Numbered from the stretch's first letter, positions 38,443-51,364 are shown. The stretch is 64,000 bases of DNA from Hymenolepis diminuta (GCA_900708905.1 CAADRB010000045.1:823311-887310); one strand, 5' to 3'. Program-made: numbers and translations. Notes: generated by a model from the sequence alone, not told the origin.

Positions 38443-38958
38443 GCATTTCCAAAATTTTTATCCAAGTCGTAACTACTTCCTGAGACCTAACTTATCTCGT
38501 CCTCACAACGACGCTTAGTCCTGCGCTGACCTCAAGTTTCCCTATAGAACCAGAGTGTGTCCTCAAGTTGCTAAATTTTAATTAGTGGGATGAGCTAATT
38601 AAGTGGACTTCGAATGAGCGTTGCTTAACCCTGCGGTGACCTCAAGTCCCCACAGCTATGTTCGACACCATTTCCATCTGCTTATTCCACTTCTACCCTT
38701 TTACCTTGAAACTGTAAAAACGCCTCTGTATACCAGCACGATGGGACCAAACAATTAACTGCTCCTACGTTTCTTCTTCTTCTTCTTCTTCTTTTTCTCA
38801 TTCCTTCCACCACTCACTATCTCACTTCCCCGATTCTTCATTGTGGTTTGTCCAACAAAACTTCGGCCTACGCAATAGTTGTGCTCCACTTTTAGAACTG
38901 TTAATGTTAAGTGTCAGCTCTAGTAGCTACCCTTACAGACAAAATCAAGTACATTAAG
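38443..38958 (-). repeat. 516-bp repeat arm R1, inverted copy of 22,697-23,212
   Basis: Reverse complement of the 22.7-kb arm with one mismatch seen. It ends at the last base before the second gap. On its outer side (38,405-38,442) it keeps a tail (CAGTGATTCATCCC and CCAGGATACC in minus reading) that is also found in the diverged copy ending near 45,224. Confidence 0.85.
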
Positions 38959-39517
38959 NNNNNNNNNNNNNNNNNNNNNNNNNNNNNNNNNNNNNNNNNN
39001 NNNNNNNNNNNNNNNNNNNNNNNNNNNNNNNNNNNNNNNNNNNNNNNNNNNNNNNNNNNNNNNNNNNNNNNNNNNNNNNNNNNNNNNNNNNNNNNNNNNN
39101 NNNNNNNNNNNNNNNNNNNNNNNNNNNNNNNNNNNNNNNNNNNNNNNNNNNNNNNNNNNNNNNNNNNNNNNNNNNNNNNNNNNNNNNNNNNNNNNNNNNN
39201 NNNNNNNNNNNNNNNNNNNNNNNNNNNNNNNNNNNNNNNNNNNNNNNNNNNNNNNNNNNNNNNNNNNNNNNNNNNNNNNNNNNNNNNNNNNNNNNNNNNN
39301 NNNNNNNNNNNNNNNNNNNNNNNNNNNNNNNNNNNNNNNNNNNNNNNNNNNNNNNNNNNNNNNNNNNNNNNNNNNNNNNNNNNNNNNNNNNNNNNNNNNN
39401 NNNNNNNNNNNNNNNNNNNNNNNNNNNNNNNNNNNNNNNNNNNNNNNNNNNNNNNNNNNNNNNNNNNNNNNNNNNNNNNNNNNNNNNNNNNNNNNNNNNN
39501 NNNNNNNNNNNNNNNNN
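38959..39517. other. Assembly gap (559 N)
   Basis: Unknown bases, flanked on the left by repeat arm R1 and on the right by the 447-bp direct repeat. Both flanks occur elsewhere in this window, which likely explains why the assembler broke here. Confidence 1.
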
Positions 39518-39964
39518 CTTTTAGTCATCTCTTCTCAACCGCTTTTTCAATCCGAAATCCGATTAACTGTATATTAGATATTTGTTCTTCTCATTCATTC
39601 GAAAAAGAAGAGGAGGAAGAAGAAAAAGAAAAAATGAAATGAGGCGACAAGGGCCAACACTTTTATTAAATAATACCTGTCAATTGTACCTGTCAATGAG
39701 CACTGGACATTGTAGACAAGCAGTTACTGCAATCCAGGAGATGACTCGTGAAATTTGAATATTGGAACGTGAACTGTCCATCTACTTAATATTGTACAAC
39801 CCGAGTTCAAAAATCAAATAAAGTAGGATTCTTCGATACATCGAAATTGCTCTCAGCATCCTTTTCATCTCCTCCTCTTTATCATTTGTCGGACTCCCTA
39901 TTATTCGATGTCAGTTGCTTCTCACAGTTAACAATTGTGACATTTATTAATACTGTGGGTAATA
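39518..39964 (+). repeat. 447-bp direct repeat, second copy, at gap edge
   Basis: Identical by eye to 32,248-32,694 and starts at the first base after the gap. Together with the R1 arm and the gap it would make a unit of about 1.5 kb (38,443-39,964). Confidence 0.9.
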
Positions 39965-42900
39965 ATAATGGAAGTATTAAAATAAGTAGTGTGTGGTGAA
40001 AACAGCTATTGGGAGTAATATGATCATATTGCGAATGAAGACGAATTAGTTTTCATGTTGCCAAAAGCAACTCTTGTCCTATATATAAACCTCAGCTATA
40101 AAAGTGTAATAAAGATCTGCAAAATGCAATCAATCAATCCTGTCATGTAAAAAATATTTCGTAAAAATTAGTCTTCTGCCATCTATAAAGTAAAAGTATC
40201 TTAATGTGCAACGAAATGTTTCATTAATGCTTTTCCAAGTTTAAATCGCTAGCTAACCGTCTTATAGCTAATGAGGGAGAAGTGCTACCTTCTAATATTT
40301 AAACTTTGGCAAGCTGAGTATAGGTCACCCCCGCAATAAAACAAGGTAAATTTAGGTTGTACAAACATGTGAGCGTAAAATTTCATTCATAAAATTGGCA
40401 TCTAGCGCAATCCTCTCCCAGACACCTAACAGAAAATAACTTTTTTCATGCCTCATAATCTCAAGGTCAAACTACAACGAAGGAATTTGAGTTTCTGAGA
40501 AATATTAATTTTTATGTTTCATTCCTCTCTGGGTAAATGCAACATTGAAAACTACAAACTACATGTCCAAAGCGTATCAATTTTTAATAAAATTGACTGA
40601 ATATAAGGCAAATACTACTGAGCAGCTGTAAAGATAAATATAAATTAAAGAAAACTTATTTTTTATTCTTCTGCAATAAGTCGTAAGATAACAGTGCCAG
40701 CTTAACAGAGAGTATGCAGTTATAATATACAGCTGAATCATCGATGTTAATTAGAGCAGGGCATACGCAGATAGTACTTGAGATCAGTTTTCAAGGAGCT
40801 GGCAATTATCACAAGTCGGGGTGAAGATATCTCCACGGTGGTGATCGGTTTACGTATTTCAACTTGATCATAGACATTCTTTCCCTTATCGAAGACACCA
40901 TATGACCCCGTTCATTAAAAAGAAAATGCTAATGGTCGGACGCCTGTCCCCCAGTCACTTCAACCATCAGTAACAAATCTATTCGTCCCTATTATTATCT
41001 CTGAATCTGGCCAGAGGACCCTAGAAATATGGCGATCACTGGATTAGCAGTAAAGTAAAGACAATCTCAAGTCACATTCAAATAATGGCAGCCTTTTGTC
41101 AAAAGAATATTATACTGTAATCTATTTAATGATCTTCTAAATTATCTCTTTACACGTTTTCCTCTTACCAAAAAGCCCAAAACAGTTTATGCGTTCTGCG
41201 CCTACATAGCGCACTCTGATTCGATTTATGTGGATTCTTCCTCAAAAAACTGCCACTTAGTTCTATTTCGTTTATGTTAGTGAGGCAAAATATCCGTAAT
41301 GGTTTTGACTATGGGAAAAAGAATCAATAAGAACTAGCTAACGTTAAAGTGATTTCGTATCCGGTTTACTTGTCAGACGGAATCCGTCCAAGTTCAGCAT
41401 TTACTGAACAGAATAGCTGGCTGATTAAAGACGTGTTGGTAGTACCAATATCCCAAATTTTCTCAATAAACCATAAATATTTGTAAGAATGATGATAATT
41501 ATAAGGATGAGTAGGATTTACAAAATTTTCTGAACGAAGTTCGTCTCATGTGGCTCTTAGTCAATCTACTAATTATCTTCAGAGAACATGCCAGAAAGTG
41601 AAGGTTTGACACTGCTGCATCACCAGATAGCCAGTTAGATAATCATTTCCATATATTCAAGGTTATATATAAACAACTATAGCTTCATAATTGCTGTGTC
41701 ATTTACCTTCTTTCTACAAGGTCTGAGAAACCTTAGATGTAGCAATATGGCAATGGTAGTCTAGATCCTATTAGTGACTATGTACCGTTACATAACATAT
41801 CCTTTTCATAATTAACGAAGGACAATTACTCTAAGGAACTGTTGAATGACAGAAATGGTAACAAGGACACCTTGAAGGTGCGATGTAAATGATAAGAAAA
41901 GGTAAAAAAGGGGAGCAATAAAGTGCATCTAGGGAACCAATTGGGCTTAAAGCGTTATATTCTAAATGATAAGGGAAACTTTCATAGACAGGCGAAAAGC
42001 TAAAGTAATTTTCCAAACCCCAAAAGGAAAATGGAGGTTAAGTTTTCAAATTAATTTGTTATTCGACTGCGTTAGAACTTTGCTTTTGGCTCGTCTGTCA
42101 GTGTATCAGACTCTCACCTGTATTCTACTGTATGCTCTAGAAAGTTCCTTCCCTATTTTATATAAATGCTGTTCTGTTGTTTATACATTGAACTCCTTCA
42201 CCCAGATTAACTTTGATTGGGGATCATGATAAAATTCAGTTATGCAGTAAACTAATATTAACTCATGCATTTATGCGAAATCCTTATTAACCTAATTAAA
42301 TTAATGCTTTCTATGTGTAGTAATGTAGTTTACGTAGCAACAAATGCATACTGATTAGCAATTCGATGAAGTCAAATAGGGAATAGTCGACAACTTTCTT
42401 ATAATAGCTAATGTCTCCTATTATCAGTCGAATATTTTTATCACTTTAAGCCATACCATATGCAACACTCTTAAGTAACTCAGCTCACGTATCTTTCAGA
42501 AGAAGGTCTGAGGTAGTGCTAATTGCCAGTCGAGTAGTAGAGAAGTCTTCGATTTCAAGAACAAATTCTTCAAATTTCACATTGCATTCCGCGTAATCAA
42601 TATTCAACAGAATGCCATACATATCCCGATCAAAGGTATACCTTTGGCATGATTAAATACAAATTATATGCATTCAAACTGTCTAGAAAGCAAATTTACG
42701 TAAAGCTAACCGAATAAAGGAAAAAACCAAAAACGTCAATCTAGTCTTATAAGAAAGTAAACTCAAAAGCTGTTTATTCTAAATGTGAGGAAAAAATGTA
42801 AGGCTGATTGATAAGCATTCCATAACCGAAATCCTACATCTTATAGTGAAAACAGTCGACATCTTTTGATTGTATTTTGAAAATCAGATGGTGGATATTA

Positions 42901-44889
42901 AATTAAAATTTAATTTGTCCATTTATTGTGATATTCACACCACCCGAAATTGGGGAAATTTTTATGCAGATTTTTCCCATTTCTTACCGTATGGTTTTCT
43001 ATAAAACAAAACAAAGGTCTGAGAAATTCAGGACAGCTTTCAGATTATTTAGATCCCTCAATTTAATATCTTTAGACAATTATTTTATAAGATTTCATAA
43101 TATTAGAAAGTTATATCATTATATTTTTTGTCAAATGCAAAATAAAATTTCGACAGTGTGACGTTGAGCCTTCAACATTACAGTGACTAAGGGAAGAGAA
43201 GTGTGAAATTTGAACTCGTCGGTCTTGAAACCAAATAATTATAGACATGACTGATGCCTCTGTATCAAAAAGATCCATATGGGTTGAAATATTTTAGGGT
43301 ATATTACTCGATTGATGCGTAGCTTTGAAATGATTAAAGTAAAATAGCAATGAGGTCAGTTTTAAAGGTAAATTATTCCATTTATTTGTAATTTCATAAT
43401 TCCTCATTTCGCAAATCAGTACGAAATCTCAAGAAAGTCTCTACTCCGAAGTAGACAAGATTGGCCGATTGGGTGTGGCGTCAGTTTTATCTTTAGAATT
43501 ACAGACATGTCAGCTGGAATGAGCTAAATAGCTATAATTTTACAAACCAGGACAAACATAACCTATCTAACCGGAGTTTTAAGTGGTTTTGAATATTTCG
43601 TGAAAGACTGAAACGATCGCCTACCTGTGTTTTCTCAAATTAGTAGTCAATGTTATTTGAATAAAGTAGAACACAAAGTTTTCAAGATCTCAATAATTAA
43701 TTTTGAAGTGCTCGCTAAATTTACAGAGTTCTGACCAGTTTCAGGAGTAGTAGCAAAAAGCATTCACAATTATCAATTTCACCGTTCCCTTGGCGGTTCC
43801 TTAATGACGAGAGCAAAACGATGGTTGAATTAATGCGCTAATAATAAAATATTACATTTAAACTTGTATATTATAACACTTTAAAAAAATATGCAGAGAA
43901 AAGGTATACTGTGGTTACTCATGATAAACCCGTATTCTACTATCCTTCACATCAATTAAAATTACGCGGTTGGATGGATATGAAAGTGGCATGGATTTCG
44001 TAATCTCTGACTTGCCTGACGTGCGTTATCACACCACCACTTAGAAAATGTGAGATCCGTTTTGTGCCTAATTTGGCTATTCTATTTATTTCCACGTTTA
44101 CTTCATTAAGTCATTCCATAATAACGAATTACTTATGCCGCACTTTTGCTTTGTATTCTTCTTTATCATACTGAAGGCACCTACTGTATTAGGTACACTT
44201 GCAGAGGGCATGCAAGTGACCACATGGATCTGCATCCACTTTCCATTACTGCTTTTGTCTACTTAAATTATGATGAGGCGCCGTAAATAAAGAAAACTGT
44301 AATTAGACCCAGCCAATTTGAACATCCAAACCCGACTCTGTTTATAATTAAGAGCCAAGAAGAAAGTGTTTTCCTGCTAGTCTGTGGAATTAAGTAAGTG
44401 TGCTCAGTATGCACACAGGTGGCACATGAACAATGGACACATATGGGCCGTAAATGCATTAAAATATTATCAAGGAGGTCAAAAGTCAGAATACATTAGG
44501 TCACTACATCCTTCAAGTGCACGAATTTCGATTCTTCTAATATCGGAGATAGTCAACATCCTAAATGCCTGATTAGCACACAATGATAAAAGTTGCTGAA
44601 CATAAGGCAAAGTTCATTTTATCGTTGTAGTAAAACCATACCATCGGCTATGGCCAAATCTATCAAAATTGTGCAGCTATAAACAACAGACAACTACAGT
44701 ACCAGGTCAAACAGAACACTAAGAGTTGAGTGCCGACCAAAATCTATTGTATACAGTGGTTAAATGTAGGAGTAGGGGAAAACTGAGAGAGATTGGTACA
44801 GAGGAAAAGAACGAGAGGAGAGAAAACCATATCAGTAGATAAATGACCAGCGTGTATCTGGGTGTGTGTGTGTGTATTTTCGTAAAAGG

Positions 44890-45224
44890 GGTTTTATATA
44901 GTTTCATAGAGAAGGAATAGCATAAACAGATAAAGTGGTTCCGAATATCGCTGATCGAGGGAACTGAACCCTGGCAGCACTCACTCAGGTCCCGCTAAGT
45001 ATAATATATCACTTAAGGATACACAATGATTCTCTAAAGGGGACCTGAGGTTACCGCAGGGTTAAGCACAACAAGTACCACAGTGAACCTAGTAACAGTC
45101 TTGAGGTTGCAGCAAAATCAAGCACTTCAAGCGCCATTGTGAATTCGAGATACTTGGGTTCCAGAGATTAGTGATAACATAGATAGAAATGTTGGAAGCG
45201 CATAATGTCATCCTTCAGGATACC
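44890..45224 (+). repeat. Diverged copy of R1
   Basis: This lines up with about 22,932-23,240 in the same orientation: TTTTATATAGTTTC / TTTTTACAGTTTC, AATAGCATAAACAGAT / AATAAGCAGATGG, GACCTGAGGTTACCGCAGGG then TTAAGCA, a second CTTGAGGTTGCAGCAAAATC, and GTTGGAAGCGCATAATGTCA. The two internal motifs are kept about 70-110 bases apart. A GT microsatellite (about 44,862-44,875) lies just before it. Confidence 0.6.
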
Positions 45225-45645
45225 AATAGAGAAAAATTTAAAAGCACTGTTTGAAAATAAGGACAACGTGAACACAACTGTATCAATAAATAAAGCCCAA
45301 CAGAAAATATCATCAGAGAAACGAGATTTCGGTAGAACTGAGCATTAAAATCACAGAATTTCTTTCAACCTATTTGTATAACAAGAAATTCCCACACTTC
45401 AAAGTATACTCTCTGCTTTTGGAATTATATTGGTAGCAAAAGAAAATAAATCATACCACAATGGCGTTCCACTAAATATTCTCATCGTATTAATCACAGT
45501 AACTCTAAGGTCCTCTGACTCCTTTCGTTGTCTTTAGCGTTAAATCGGTCAAATCAACTGACTTCACACCAGAGCCAGATTTCATAACATTTGCAAGTCG
45601 CCTCACGGTTAAAAGTTTATGCCTCCATAGTGTGGTGTACTGTCT

Positions 45646-45690
45646 CATGAATGCACATGAATGAATGTATTCATGAATGCATGAATATGA
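45646..45690 (+). repeat. Short ATGAATGC-type tandem
   Basis: Several imperfect copies of ATGAATGC / ATGAATGT follow one another, partly palindromic through ATTCATGAAT. A small simple repeat. Confidence 0.6.
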
Positions 45691-46805
45691 GGATCAAATA
45701 TACCTTACAATATTTCCATAATCGACCCTCTGAGAAAGAGGCACATGTAGTATTGGTTCACAGCACTGTTTCACAAATAAAAACGGAGCAGAAAATGCAT
45801 ATAGCCATGTAACCTGTAGCTGAGTTTAATTAAGTTATTCAGGTGACTATCGGGGAAGTCGCAGAGGCTCTACCGTAACTCATTAACTAGCCATCTCCCT
45901 GAATAACATCGCAACCAAGTTCGACTATCTCTGTCCTTACATTTTAAGCTTTTGAGAGTCCTTGTGATTCGCATATACACTCATAAATTATAATTAAACG
46001 TTACATCTAATAAATGAGTTCTACCCCTCTTTATTCTAACCGACTTAGCTTGAATAAAGCAGATTGGAGACTAATAAACTTTAAAATGCTATATAAAAAA
46101 GAGAATATCGCTCTATTGATCTCTGCAATGTTGAAACCATTTCTGGTTGATTCAACTACCCGCTTTTATTGGAATACCAGGTCTAGCCATTCGGCCTAAT
46201 CAGCTCATCAACGGGCTCTAAACATCGCGGACATGAACATGCCCAAGAACCCTAGAGAGAATTCTTGAACATTAAACTCTGGAAATATGAGCAACATAAT
46301 AAATAAATAATAACAATTATGAGGTTAAGGTATTTTGATTAACCTACCTCATTACTTACGTCTATTTTCCGCTTCCCTCTAACTCATTACTGGAACATTT
46401 TATAAATTTTGCTATTTCGATGCTTCCCCATGACCAAAAATTAGCCTTTTTGTATTATCTTTCATGTATAGTCATCTAAGCGCCTATGTCTAGGCATTAA
46501 TACGCTTCTCTCTCATTGTGTTTCAAATATACGGAATAAGAGTTTTCAACTTATATTAGTTACGCTTTGCAAATTTACTTTTAACATTCTCTTATAGACA
46601 CTTGATTGTTCCTAACAAATTATCACTCATTATTTTCATTTAAGTAACTAAATGCACTATAATCAACATTTAAATGAATTAATTTGTCTGAAGGAAGGAT
46701 CTTACGAGAATTGTGGAAAGAGTTGGCGGTTGGTGAAATCTCATGAAGTCATATCACGCGAATCTTCCTTATGAAAATTACGATAAAATTAGATAAGGCA
46801 GACGT

Positions 46806-46875
46806 AGTCCGCTAGTGGCACAGTGGTCACTGTACTCAGCTGAGATGTCAGAAGTCACGAGTTCGATGTCCATTT
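46806..46875 (+). repeat. tRNA-derived SINE-like head, copy 1
   Basis: GTCCGCTAGTGGCACAGTGG holds a good A-box-like core (TGGCACAGTGG). About 35 bases later, CACGAGTTCGATGTCC resembles a B box. The stretch aligns with 57,113-57,190 through GGCAC, GTCAGA and the B-box area. It does not fold as a clean modern tRNA, so a tRNA-derived SINE is more likely than a tRNA gene. Confidence 0.5.
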
Positions 46876-47524
46876 GTGCGCGCCTAGTGTTATTTCATAA
46901 CCCAAGATGACCAATGGAAAATGCTTTCCCAAATGAGCTTGGAAATTATCATTATTTTAGACCTGATGGAAATTATAATGAAGAGAGAAAACAACTTGCT
47001 GATTCTGGAATTTAGAATTCCTGATTCCCTGACTCACTTCAAAAGACCTCATTCCATTTCTGCGGAAGTTTGAACTAATCTTCCTTTTCCTTGGTTGAAA
47101 ATTCTAAAATTGTTTGCTTCGCCTTGGATAACAATAATAATAACCGTTCTCCTTAAAATGGTATCACAATTTTGTCTTTAATGAAGCCGTCATATACCGT
47201 GTTTATCAACTTCATCTTCAAATTCCGGCTTATGTAAACACACCGATTTTAAGTACCATTATCATTATCTTCAAAGCCGTCTTCTTTTGATTGGCACTGT
47301 GCTGTAGTCTGCTAGCAAAAGTCAATCTGAAATCAATTACAAGACAGAACAAAAATAGTAAATCCTGATGAATAATTATTCTCAGGTGTCAGAAGAGGAG
47401 TACAGCTGAATAATTTAGTTAGATAGGTAAGAGAAACAAATATTCACATTCATCTATCACATGCTGAAATAAGTATACCGCATTTACAGCGTTTTTCAAC
47501 CTGTTAAATTCAGTAGCAAAGTGG

Positions 47525-47778
47525 TGTTATTTAGCCATTGGTAACGTCACTGCGCACGCGCCTTATTCACCGGTAACCAATCTAATCAGCGGTCTTTATG
47601 AGGTCCGTGCACTCATCAGGGTTATACATACTAATGCACACTTGAGAGCACACACTTCTTTGTATCTGCGTGCCGGCATGGCAGCAAAGAGCTGTCACAT
47701 GCCACACAGCGCAGGCGATCAATAAAATATATATGTGTTGTTCCAAGCCGTGTATCTGTTCTCTCCACCTCAGTAACA
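47525..47778 (+). mobile_element. Candidate solo LTR (254 bp)
   Basis: The block opens TGTTA and closes TAACA (5-bp inverted termini), is clearly GC-richer than its surroundings, and has AATAAA at 47,721-47,726 about 50 bases before its end. These are LTR-like traits. No matching target-site duplication is seen at its edges and no second copy is present in the window, so the call is weak. Confidence 0.3.
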
Positions 47779-50071
47779 CGCGGTGCTAGAGTCCTGTTCT
47801 GGCTTGTGCTAAATCGGTAGAATTAGTTTCTAACCAATAGGAATCAAAGGATTACTTTAACTCATAGCCTGATGTGCATAGAACATATTCATAAAATCAG
47901 CTCCCATCTTGATTGCAAAAAATTCAGGTGCGTAATATTGAAAATCTTGACAAGTGCCAAATAACAGTTAAAAATTTGGTGAAACCATCCACTCGTTAAA
48001 TAGACTTATCTCAATAATGTGATCGACAGTTAATTCATTACTTTAAAAATTTAAATTGTCAAATTCCTAGTCGGTTTTTATACATTCTAACATGATAAGG
48101 ACATATAACATAAAGTGTTCCTCGAAATTTGAATCGCACATAAATATTGGCTTTCGATTTCTTAAACTGCTCAAGGCTCTATTATAGAATTTATGAACTA
48201 GAGTTTTATACAATAGTTCTTAGTAGATTTTGTATTGATCTCAGCATGCAATACTTTAATAATTCAATATTATGTTCATATACAAGTAACTGGTTACCGA
48301 ATTGAAAAACAAATCGATAAATGGTAGATTTTTGAATATTTAAGCGACTGTAAGATTTTAACATTTCAATCGCCCTGTAAATCCTTTTCATTTGTCATCA
48401 GACAAATCATAAATCCGAAATTGGAGTAGTTGTAAAAAATGATGGATATGACCAATTTTCAGGAGACACAGTTTTAGGATTATCAATATTCAATGCTTTT
48501 CTCTGTTCTCAGTCAGAACTATAAATGCGAGGCATGGACGAATAAAAGCATAAGCAAAAACAAGAAAGTAGAACATTATTTATTAAGAACACAATTGGGC
48601 CCATCAAAGTCTCTTAAATATGTGCGTACCTGAATCAAGAATACTCTCACGTATACTGTGGGAACGCTGTCACACATGAAGAGTGGCTGCTTGAAATTAG
48701 TCTGTGGAACTGCTTCAAGACCCATCCTAATTCCACATCAACACAACATTTTTGTTTGCTTCCAAGAAAGTATCACTTAAGAGTCGGAATTGATAACTGC
48801 TGCTTGAGAGCTTCGTGTCTATTGTTTATAACAGGCTAGCATATTCTTAAACATCACTAGCTTCACATGGTCTATTTATTTTTTACATCTTTAAAATGCC
48901 GTCTGCAGCAACTAGGTCGTGCTTAATTTTATTAAGATGTGGTACCATCGCTACAGCATATGCATTCTCTAGATTCCTGCTTTCAATGATTAATGATTAA
49001 ACATTACAAAACAGAAAGTGCACACAATATCAAAAGAAAATAAATCGCCCCAACTATCCGAATTAATAATACGCAAAACATAATTAACCGCCTTAAAAAT
49101 GACTTTATAAGTGGAGGACAATAGTTTGCAAACTACTTCGATAGTATTCCGCATTACACAATTATGACTTAATTTGTGATAAACAAATTGTTGCTAAAGC
49201 CAAGCGATTTTAAGAGTCTAAAACGCAAATGACCCCCATAATACTTTCATACTCAAGATCATTTACTTGAATTAAACTATTTATTGACTGAATTAACTAT
49301 GTGTGTGCGAAGAATGAACGTTGAATCAAAACCCAATATAAAATAACTGTTAACATGAGCCTACATTTAAGCAGAATTTAGTGTTTGGCAAACTGTGATT
49401 CATTGGCCACATATTTGATTACAAAAATCCAGAAATTAAATTACCCTAAATCTCATTGCCACACCAAGTACGCAGGCAAGGAAATAGCAAAAACCAGACA
49501 TGAATGTGACAGCTTTAGAACAATTGATTGGCTGAAACTCGTCCAATCAAAAGGACGGTGATCAAGGTTACGATACAATCGGATAACAGTAGTTAACACG
49601 TGCGTGAATGTACTAATGGCAATCGATAACCCAACTGAAAAAAATTATAAACTTGGGTAAAATAACAGATGGCTTAGAGTTGATAAACATACGAATTAAC
49701 CAATAATATTTAATGAAAACTGGTTCCTAATATCCCAGCAAATCGTTCTAAGTAATGCGTCAAATTCTACCTGATAAAAGGGCATGATTTCAGCGTCTTC
49801 CCTCAAACGCAGCATAAAATTGAAACAAAACAGGTCAGATCTCGCCATGCATTCGAAAATAAAACAAAATAATTAACATTTTAGCGCCATTTCTATTACA
49901 AACGAGTGTTAATGTGAGGAACCCAAAACCCGTAACTTGAAAAAGACAAAATAGGATTATAGAGGAATTTCAGTATATCGATTGAAGGCGCAACGATCGG
50001 AAGCACGACTGGGATATAGGAGATATGGAAAGGGACCAACAAACAGGGATTAGCAAAAGGGTACACGGGGT

Positions 50072-51364
50072 TTACTTATCCGATTTGACAATCTTTATTT
50101 CCCATGTGAATTTTAGGTGTTCATGTTTGTCATCATCTGTGAAAACACTGGTGACTTTGTAGGAACCGCGGAACATCATTCCAGACTGAACTTCTTCGTC
50201 TTCTGAACGCCATGCATAAGGGTCGGCGCGGGGACCGTAACTTCCCAACATCACCTTGTCGACCGCTGAAAAGCATTTCAGTATTAAGGGTAAATATTAC
50301 ATTGCCTTTTTATCAGTAAGACTATAACTGAGCAATTTGTTATGCCAGCTAGCCACACAATTGTAGGATAACGATTAACATAGAAAGTTGAAGCCAAATG
50401 TGAAAACTGTACTAACTTCATTGTTCTAAGAAAAATGACTCAACAGTAAATAACAGTAATCATCCGCAATATTCTTGAAACGGAATGTTTTAAACACTAA
50501 AACATTACTGGATATCCAAACCCATTGCTTAAGAAAGTGCCCTAAAAGTGAACGTATTTTTGGGCCTAAAACAATCACAGACAAGAAAATGAAGTTTTAA
50601 AATGGAAAAAAAGAAACATCAGAGCAAAGAAAAGTAAGGAAAGCCACCATACTGCATTAAATAATCACACAAATTTAACAGAAAATGAATCTGAGAAACT
50701 CACGAGCAAATAGTTTTTGTAGCCCCCCTATAAGTTTTTTAGAATATTAGAAAACATACACAAACTACTATAAGGACAACGGAAAGTCTAATAAACGAAT
50801 ATATGTTACGAAGATAGCGCTACAATATAAAAGTTTTAAGATAAAAATGGAGTAAACTTTTCTACGAAATACAACAGTAACATACCTTTGAAAACATTTT
50901 TGCTTGTCTTCTGAGCATAACGAAGTCCAGAAACGATTTCATGGTTGACATAGAAATCGATTTCTACATGGTATTGAGCCCCCTCCGGCATTTCAATTGG
51001 TTTAATATGTTCAAGATCTAGAACAGAAATAAACAATAGAGATTCAATACAAATAGGGAAGAAAATAATAAAACAACCAACCATTGATATTTATCTCGTG
51101 TGTAGGTCCGTTCTTAATACAAATTCGTATACTCTTTAGAATAAATCTGCGAGGATCATTGGGAACTAAACTAATAAAATAATTCAGATATAACTTACAA
51201 GGATTCACAATCTTTGCTCCACCAAGGAGGTTCTCTTTGTACCGCCGAAGACTTTCATCTTCAGCGTCCATGTTTACTATTTCATTAATAGTCTTTTTCT
51301 CTGGAGCTTTGTAGCCATCTTCTACTTTCAATAATTCATTCTCATCACCTTCTGGTGCAGACAT
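50072..51364 (-). CDS. RhoGDI: Rho GDP-dissociation inhibitor (RhoGDI)
   Basis: RhoGDI binds prenylated Rho, Rac and Cdc42, pulls them from membranes and holds them GDP-bound in the cytosol. Four exons on the minus strand: 51,364-51,199; 51,165-51,082; 51,017-50,886; 50,265-50,072, giving 191 residues (human about 204). The start MSAPEGDE is the ATG that opens the family's acidic N-terminus. An upstream in-frame Met also exists but adds hydrophobic residues foreign to the family. Landmarks: ESLRRYKENLLG (GTPase-binding helix), NHEIVSGLRY, LGSYGPRADPY, GSYKVTSVFTDDDK and the closing WEIKIV strand of the Ig-like prenyl-binding fold. All introns are GT-AG and keep frame; they are 33, 64 and 620 bases. 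The gene lies head-to-head with PP2A-A. It appears complete. Whether the worm has further RhoGDI genes cannot be told here. Confidence 0.95.
51166..51198 (-). other. 33-nt mini-intron in RhoGDI
   Basis: Minus-strand GTAAGT at 51,198 and TTTAG ending at 51,166. Using the nearer AG (6 bases before) would put a stop directly after the junction, so this acceptor is the one that keeps the RhoGDI frame (joins to Phe then PNDP). Same length as ASCC3 intron 1. Confidence 0.85.

Larger units (their letters stand above)
21980..50071. other. 28-kb gene-poor, repeat-bearing tract
   Basis: Between the ASCC3 3' end and RhoGDI I recognise no intact protein gene. Open frames stay short (under about 100 codons outside the gaps) and show no known motif. 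The stretches with nothing I can name are about 23,240-24,085, 25,697-27,385, 28,660-31,150, 32,695-38,410, 39,965-44,880, 45,225-46,800 and 47,780-50,071. The tract does hold repeat copies, two runs of N, a decayed retrotransposon integrase and LTR-like pieces, which are listed separately. Long non-coding RNAs cannot be excluded. Confidence 0.6.

Noticed and set aside
38911..39642. 243-codon open frame across the second gap
   Set aside because: Most of it is N; the real parts are repeat sequence, including a Glu/Lys run from a purine-rich microsatellite.
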